Assembly (NCBI GenBank): GCA_018712665.1
Contig: DVGP01000183.1
Coordinates: forward strand, 1-9,097
Reading direction: 5' to 3'
DNA from: Candidatus Pelethomonas intestinigallinarum
Lineage (GTDB): Bacteria > Bacillota > Clostridia > Oscillospirales > Oscillospiraceae
Length of the DNA: 9,097 bases
Under the pieces are notes generated by a model. The model was not told the DNA's origin and ran no database searches. It saw only the letters and a list, made by a program, of their open reading frames with translations. The translations under genes and the position numbers were made by a program. Positions 6,403 to 9,097 of this stretch are shown here, one piece after another; positions within the stretch are counted from its first letter, which is position 1, and the number at the start of each line of letters is the position of its first letter.

Positions 6403-7170
6403 ATGAGATGGAAAAGCGTACTTGACCGGCTGCCCCGGTGGTCCCGTATGACGAGCAGGCAGAGGTGGGTTCTGGCGGGAAGCGGGGCTTTTGTGCTGCT
6501 CCTTCTGGCCATCTTTTGGTTTGCCGGGCGGCCCCTGGTGGCCCTGGTGTCCGACGCGGACCGGTTTCGGGAGTGGGTGGCGGACAAGGGCTTTTGGGGA
6601 CAGCTGGCCTTTATGGGGATGATGACGCTGCAGATCGTGGTGGCGTTCATCCCTGGGGAGCCTCTGGAGATCGCCGCGGGCTACGCCTTTGGCGCCTGGC
6701 AGGGGACGGTCCTATGCCTGCTGGGCGCGGCGGGGGGCAGCATCGGTGTGTTTCTGCTGGTGCGTACCCTGGGCGTGCGGGCGGTGGAGGCCTTCTTCCC
6801 CCGGGAAAAGATCGACGAGGTCAGCTTCCTCCGGGAGGGGCGGCGGCGGGACCTGCTGCTGTTCCTGGCCTTCTTTATTCCCGGCACTCCCAAGGACATC
6901 CTCACCTATGTCTCCGGCCTGACACGCATCAGCCTGGGGCGGTGGCTGCTGCTGACCACCCCGGCTCGGATCCCCTCCATCATCACAAGCACCATCGGCG
7001 GCGACGCTCTGGGCGTGGGGAATTTTGCCTTCGCCGCCCTGGTGTTCGCGGCCACCGTGGTCATCAGCGGCGCTGGACTGTTGGTGTACCGCCGGGTATG
7101 CCTGCTCCGGGGCGCTCCGGATCACCCGGTGGAGCGGGGAGAGGAGGGACAATGCCGGACAGACTGCTGA
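6403..7170 (+). CDS. TVP38/TMEM64 (VTT domain) integral membrane protein
   Basis: This 255-residue polytopic protein of the DedA/VTT superfamily has a basic N-terminus and a first membrane segment at about 23-48. The VTT core starts with the re-entrant signature FIPGEPLEIAAGYAFG (82-97) and a glycine-rich helix (about 104-122). The second hallmark FFIPGTPKDILTYVSGLT spans 157-174, and the last helix is at about 207-230. Relatives are linked to phospholipid movement across membranes and envelope homeostasis; bacterial TVP38 members are mostly uncharacterised. The ATG at 6403 follows a purine-rich AGGATAGGAGAG region at suitable distance. Its last 19 nt overlap the response regulator gene, indicating one operon and coupled translation. 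The membrane segments and both signatures make the family call confident; the transported substrate is unknown. Confidence 0.9.
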   Translation: MRWKSVLDRLPRWSRMTSRQRWVLAGSGAFVLLLLAIFWFAGRPLVALVSDADRFREWVADKGFWGQLAFMGMMTLQIVVAFIPGEPLEIAAGYAFGAWQGTVLCLLGAAGGSIGVFLLVRTLGVRAVEAFFPREKIDEVSFLREGRRRDLLLFLAFFIPGTPKDILTYVSGLTRISLGRWLLLTTPARIPSIITSTIGGDALGVGNFAFAALVFAATVVISGAGLLVYRRVCLLRGAPDHPVERGEEGQCRTDC

Positions 7171-7835
7171 TCGTGGATGATGAGGAAGCCCTGCGGGACC
7201 AGCTGTCCGGCCACTTCCGCCGGGCGGGATACGAGGTGGCCACCGCCGGCAGCGGCCGGGAGGCTCTGGAGAAGGCCGCCGCCGGGCCGGATCTGATCCT
7301 GCTGGACGTGATGCTGCCGGATATGAGCGGGCTGGAGGTCTGCCGCCGGGTCCGGCGGGACGTGGCCTGTCCCATCCTCTTTCTCTCCGCCCTGGGGCGG
7401 GACGAGGACAAGCTCAGCGGCTTTGCCGCCGGGGGCGACGAGTACATCACCAAGCCTATTTCTCTGCCGGTGCTGGAGGCCCAGGTGGCGGCCAGCCTGC
7501 GGCGGGACCGCCGCCGGGCCGCCCCGGCCAGCGTCCGGTTCGACGAGGAGCTGACCATCAACTATACGGACCGGACCCTCCGTTTCCGGGGCCAGGAGAT
7601 CCCCCTGGCCCGAAAGGAGTTCGACATCCTGGCCCTGCTCTCCCAAAATCCCGGGGTTGTGCTGAGCAAGGAGCGGATCTACGAGAGGGTGTGGGGCTTC
7701 GACAGCGAGGGGGACAGCGCCACCGTCTCCGAGCATGTCCGCCGCGTCCGGGGCAAGCTGTCCGCCGCCGGCGCCCGGTGCCCCATCGAGACCGTCTGGG
7801 GCTGCGGCTACCGCTGGAGCCGACAGGAGGCATGA
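7152..7835 (+). CDS. OmpR/PhoB-family response regulator, no adjacent kinase
   Basis: This 227-residue regulator has a receiver domain (about 3-115) and a winged-helix DNA-binding domain (about 125-225). Receiver residues are intact: the acidic pair D9/D10, phosphoacceptor D52 in LLDVMLPDMSG, S79 as switch residue and K101 in ITKP. The loop before the Lys reads GGDEYITKP, slightly unlike the usual GADDY. The DNA-binding part has the ARKEFDILALL and TVSEHVRRVRGKL signatures and ends with the WGCGYRW hairpin. The start is ATG 7152, with AGGAGG (7142-7147) just upstream. It overlaps the VTT membrane protein gene by 19 nt. The gene is followed directly by a terminator rather than by a histidine kinase, so its partner must be encoded elsewhere. 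It may sense envelope state through a distant kinase and could control its own operon. Confidence 0.95.
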   Translation: MPDRLLIVDDEEALRDQLSGHFRRAGYEVATAGSGREALEKAAAGPDLILLDVMLPDMSGLEVCRRVRRDVACPILFLSALGRDEDKLSGFAAGGDEYITKPISLPVLEAQVAASLRRDRRRAAPASVRFDEELTINYTDRTLRFRGQEIPLARKEFDILALLSQNPGVVLSKERIYERVWGFDSEGDSATVSEHVRRVRGKLSAAGARCPIETVWGCGYRWSRQEA

Positions 7836-7857
7836 CAGGTCCATAACAGAAAGAAGG

Positions 7858-7899
7858 GAGCCTCGCGCCGCGGCCTGTTCGCGGCGCGGGGCTCTTTTT
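7858..7899 (+). terminator. Strong intrinsic terminator after the response regulator
   Basis: A 15-bp GC-rich stem (7858-7872 with 7880-7894, one G-U pair) with a 7-nt loop is followed directly by five T residues (7895-7899). It starts 22 nt after the stop codon. It is a textbook Rho-independent terminator and separates the regulator operon from the SDR gene. Confidence 0.9.
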
Positions 7900-7960
7900 C
7901 AGGCTCCCGCCGGAGCGCGCAAAAAAATTTTTCCCGGGAAACCATTGCAAACAGGCAAGA

Positions 7961-8005
7961 GTTACCTCCAGGTGCCCTAAGTTACCGGAAAGTGCGTACT
8001 TTTCA
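7961..8005 (+). promoter_or_regulatory. Operator-like repeats overlapping the -35 of the SDR promoter
   Basis: GTTACC occurs at 7961-7966 and 7981-7986, exactly 20 bp (two helical turns) apart. Right after the second copy is a perfect inverted repeat AAAGT-GCGT-ACTTT (7989-8002) whose right arm overlaps the predicted -35 hexamer. A repressor here would block transcription. Small NAD(P)-binding SDR genes are often controlled by redox or electrophile-sensing HxlR-type repressors, and the GTTAC/GTAC pattern recalls such sites. That assignment is inference; no regulator gene is in view. Confidence 0.45.
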
Positions 8006-8028
8006 GGGGGAAAAAGGCGTGTTATGCT
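8000..8028 (+). promoter_or_regulatory. Sigma-A-type promoter of the SDR gene
   Basis: TTTTCA (8000-8005, 4 of 6 matches) is followed after 17 nt by TATGCT (8023-8028), which is preceded by TG one base upstream (8020-8021), giving an extended -10. GTTA-TGCTC-TAAC (8021-8033) forms an inverted repeat across the -10. Downstream, ACCATC-AAGA-GATGGT (8032-8047) can form a small hairpin near the 5' end of the mRNA. Confidence 0.6.
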
Positions 8029-8082
8029 CTAACCATCAAGAGATGGTAAACAAAACGCCATCAAAAACAGGAGGTAACAAAA

Positions 8083-8712
8083 ATGAAAATCGCAGTGGTA
8101 TGCGCCAATGGCAAGGCCGGTCAGCTGATCGTCAAGGAGGCCCTGAGCCGGGGCCTGGATGTGACCGCGGTGGTCCGGGGCGGGAACCGGACAGAGGCCT
8201 CTCAGGTCATTCAGAAGGATCTGTATGACCTGACCGCCGCCGACCTGAAGGGCTTTGATGTGGTCGTCGATGCCTTCGGCGCCTGGACCGAGGACACCCT
8301 GCCCCAGCACAGCACGTCCCTGAAGCACCTGTGCGACATCCTCAGCGGCACGGACGTCCGCCTGCTGGTGGTGGGCGGCGCCGGCAGCCTGTACGTGAAC
8401 CCGGAGCACACCGCCCAGGTCATGGACGGCCCCGACTTCCCCGACGTGTTCAAGCCCCTGGCCAGCAACATGGGCAAGGCCCTCGCCGAGCTGCGGGAGC
8501 GGTCCGACGTGAAGTGGACTTATATCAGCCCCGCCGGGGACTTCCAGGCCGAGGGCGAGCGCACCGGCAAGTATATTCTGGGCGGCGAGGAGCTGACCCT
8601 GAACGGGCGGGGCGAGAGCGTTATCAGCTACGCCGACTACGCCATCGCCATGGTGGACGAGGCCGTCAGCGGCGGCCACATCCGCCAGCGGATCTCCGTG
8701 GTCCGGGCGTAA
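8083..8712 (+). CDS. NAD(P)-binding atypical SDR (NmrA/YwnB-like) protein
   Basis: This 209-residue single-domain Rossmann protein begins MKIAVVCANGKAG, with a glycine motif shortened to N-G-x-x-G (9-13). VVRGGNR (30-36) follows the second strand, as in NADP-preferring members. Further family landmarks are KDLYDL (45-50), FDVVVDAFG (58-66), LLVVGGAGSLYV (94-105), WTYISPAGDF (145-154) and ISYADYAIAMVDE (181-193). The classic SDR YxxxK catalytic pair is not evident, typical of this NAD(P)H-binding group, which may act as reductase or redox sensor. AGGAGG (8069-8074) lies 8 nt before the ATG. The gene appears to be transcribed alone: a strong terminator lies upstream, and a long hairpin plus a separate promoter lie downstream. 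Its promoter region contains operator-like repeats, pointing to inducible expression. The family is confident; the substrate is not known. Confidence 0.9.
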   Translation: MKIAVVCANGKAGQLIVKEALSRGLDVTAVVRGGNRTEASQVIQKDLYDLTAADLKGFDVVVDAFGAWTEDTLPQHSTSLKHLCDILSGTDVRLLVVGGAGSLYVNPEHTAQVMDGPDFPDVFKPLASNMGKALAELRERSDVKWTYISPAGDFQAEGERTGKYILGGEELTLNGRGESVISYADYAIAMVDEAVSGGHIRQRISVVRA

Positions 8713-8722
8713 ACAGGACCGA

Positions 8723-8758
8723 TCACGGCCCCGACGCTTTACAGCGCCGGGGCCGTGA
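8723..8758 (+). terminator. Long GC-rich hairpin between the SDR and macrodomain genes
   Basis: Arms 8723-8733 and 8748-8758 pair perfectly over 11 bp. After a single A/C mismatch, CGCT (8735-8738) pairs with AGCG (8743-8746) around a TTAC loop. It begins 11 nt after the SDR stop codon, where a terminator is expected, but no T tract follows on this strand. It may act as a U-less terminator or as an mRNA 3'-end stabiliser. It also contains the -35 of the next promoter. Confidence 0.55.
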
Positions 8759-8766
8759 GGTATGAT
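8738..8766 (+). promoter_or_regulatory. Sigma-A-type promoter of the macrodomain gene, embedded in a hairpin
   Basis: TTTACA (8738-8743, 5 of 6 matches) is followed after exactly 17 nt by TATGAT (8761-8766, 5 of 6). The -35 spans the loop of the preceding hairpin. Transcription would start near 8773, leaving a leader of about 20 nt that carries the ribosome binding site. Confidence 0.65.
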
Positions 8767-8791
8767 AAGAAAAATGGAAGGAGGGCGCGTG

Positions 8792-9097
8792 ATGACACAT
8801 GAGGAGCAGAGGATCTGGCTGATCCGGGCGCTGCTGGCGGAGGAGCCCCGGTACCGGCACATACCGGTCCCGGAGGACGCGGGGGAACAGAGGGACCTGC
8901 TGCGGAGCCTGATGAACGTGCGCCCGCTCAGGCCCGTCAGCGGGGAGTTTCTCCAGATCCAGGACGCCTATCTAGGGGCGGAGCGGGACCGGCGGGGCGT
9001 GGTGGACGGGGATCAGCTGCCCACCGTCCCCGGAAACCCCCGGATCGCCCTGTGGCAGGGGGACATCACCACACTGCGGGTGGACGCCATCGTCAAC
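8792..9097 (+). CDS. Protein-ADP-ribose hydrolase, zinc-macrodomain type (3' end cut by window)
   Basis: The visible 102 codons run to the window edge without a stop. The N-terminal part resembles the helical extension that precedes the macro domain in the zinc-dependent protein-ADP-ribose hydrolases: RIWLIRALLAEEP (7-19), QRDLLRSLMNVRPLRPVSGEF (about 33-53), and IQDAYLGAERDRRGVVDGDQLP (about 56-77). The macro domain then begins with RIALWQGDITTLRVDAIVN (84-102), cut exactly where the ligand-binding Asn-rich motif should follow. Such enzymes remove ADP-ribose from proteins. Family members are sometimes encoded with a SirTM-type sirtuin and a lipoylated carrier, so those are worth looking for downstream. 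AAGGAGG (8778-8784) is 7 nt before the ATG; GTG 8789 in frame is a less likely start. The catalytic and zinc residues lie outside the window, so activity cannot be judged. Confidence 0.85.
   Translation, partial: MTHEEQRIWLIRALLAEEPRYRHIPVPEDAGEQRDLLRSLMNVRPLRPVSGEFLQIQDAYLGAERDRRGVVDGDQLPTVPGNPRIALWQGDITTLRVDAIVN

Noticed and set aside
6438..7151. Upstream extension of the response regulator frame
   Set aside because: It overlaps the VTT membrane protein in another frame and reads as Gly/Arg/Pro-rich nonsense; the receiver domain starts at ATG 7152 with its own ribosome binding site.
7122..7844. Open frame of 240 codons on the minus strand, and another at 7064-7561
   Set aside because: Both lie opposite the response regulator, whose receiver and winged-helix motifs are complete; translations are low-complexity.
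7735..8228. Small open frames at 7735-7980 and 7992-8228
   Set aside because: They run across the terminator and the SDR promoter and end inside the SDR gene in the wrong frame; no ribosome binding site or family signal.
8029..8862. Open frame of 277 codons on the minus strand
   Set aside because: It is antisense to the SDR gene and its promoter, with no motif and no suitable ribosome binding site; a GC-driven shadow.

Overview
The window is strongly GC-rich, tightly packed and entirely + strand in its real genes. The gene content points to a GC-rich, endospore-forming Clostridia-type Firmicute, probably a gut Oscillospiraceae relative such as Flavonifractor or Lawsonibacter. The reasons are a SpoIVFA/SpoIVFB-like pair next to the TIGR03960/TIGR03936 radical-SAM pair, strong AGGAGG-type ribosome binding sites and frequent gene overlaps. 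The lineage is inferred from gene content, not from a search.

Layout. (1) 32-1718: a membrane-anchored M23/LytM protein overlapping a compact M50 intramembrane protease; the pair resembles the sporulation checkpoint module SpoIVFA-SpoIVFB. (2) 1800-4290: a TIGR03960-type radical SAM protein and its TIGR03936/DUF2344 partner, overlapping by 8 nt, with a candidate promoter built over the stop codon of the M50 gene. (3) 4291-4480: a 190-nt intergenic stretch with an extended -10 promoter and a highly structured leader that includes a perfect 19-bp hairpin. (4) 4481-6239: a GT2 glycosyltransferase fused to a GtrA membrane domain, overlapping a divergent PlsC-like acyltransferase. These probably act together on a lipid-linked glycan or cell-envelope polymer. 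(5) 6403-7835: a TVP38/TMEM64 (VTT) membrane protein overlapping an OmpR/PhoB-type response regulator that has no adjacent histidine kinase, ended by a strong terminator at 7858-7899. (6) 8083-8712: a small NAD(P)-binding atypical SDR behind a repeat-rich promoter that looks like the target of a repressor. (7) 8792-9097: the N-terminal part of a zinc-macrodomain-type protein-ADP-ribose hydrolase, cut by the window end, with a promoter whose -35 lies inside a long hairpin.

I see no tRNA, rRNA, CRISPR array, insertion sequence or prophage gene. There is no obviously new multi-gene defence or mobile system. The less ordinary items are the structured leader ahead of the GT2-GtrA gene, the acyltransferase without the standard HX4D motif, the orphan regulator coupled to a VTT protein, and the repeat and complementarity pattern in front of the SDR gene. 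No stretch longer than 300 bases lacks a gene; the longest gaps are 7836-8082, 4291-4480 and 6240-6402.
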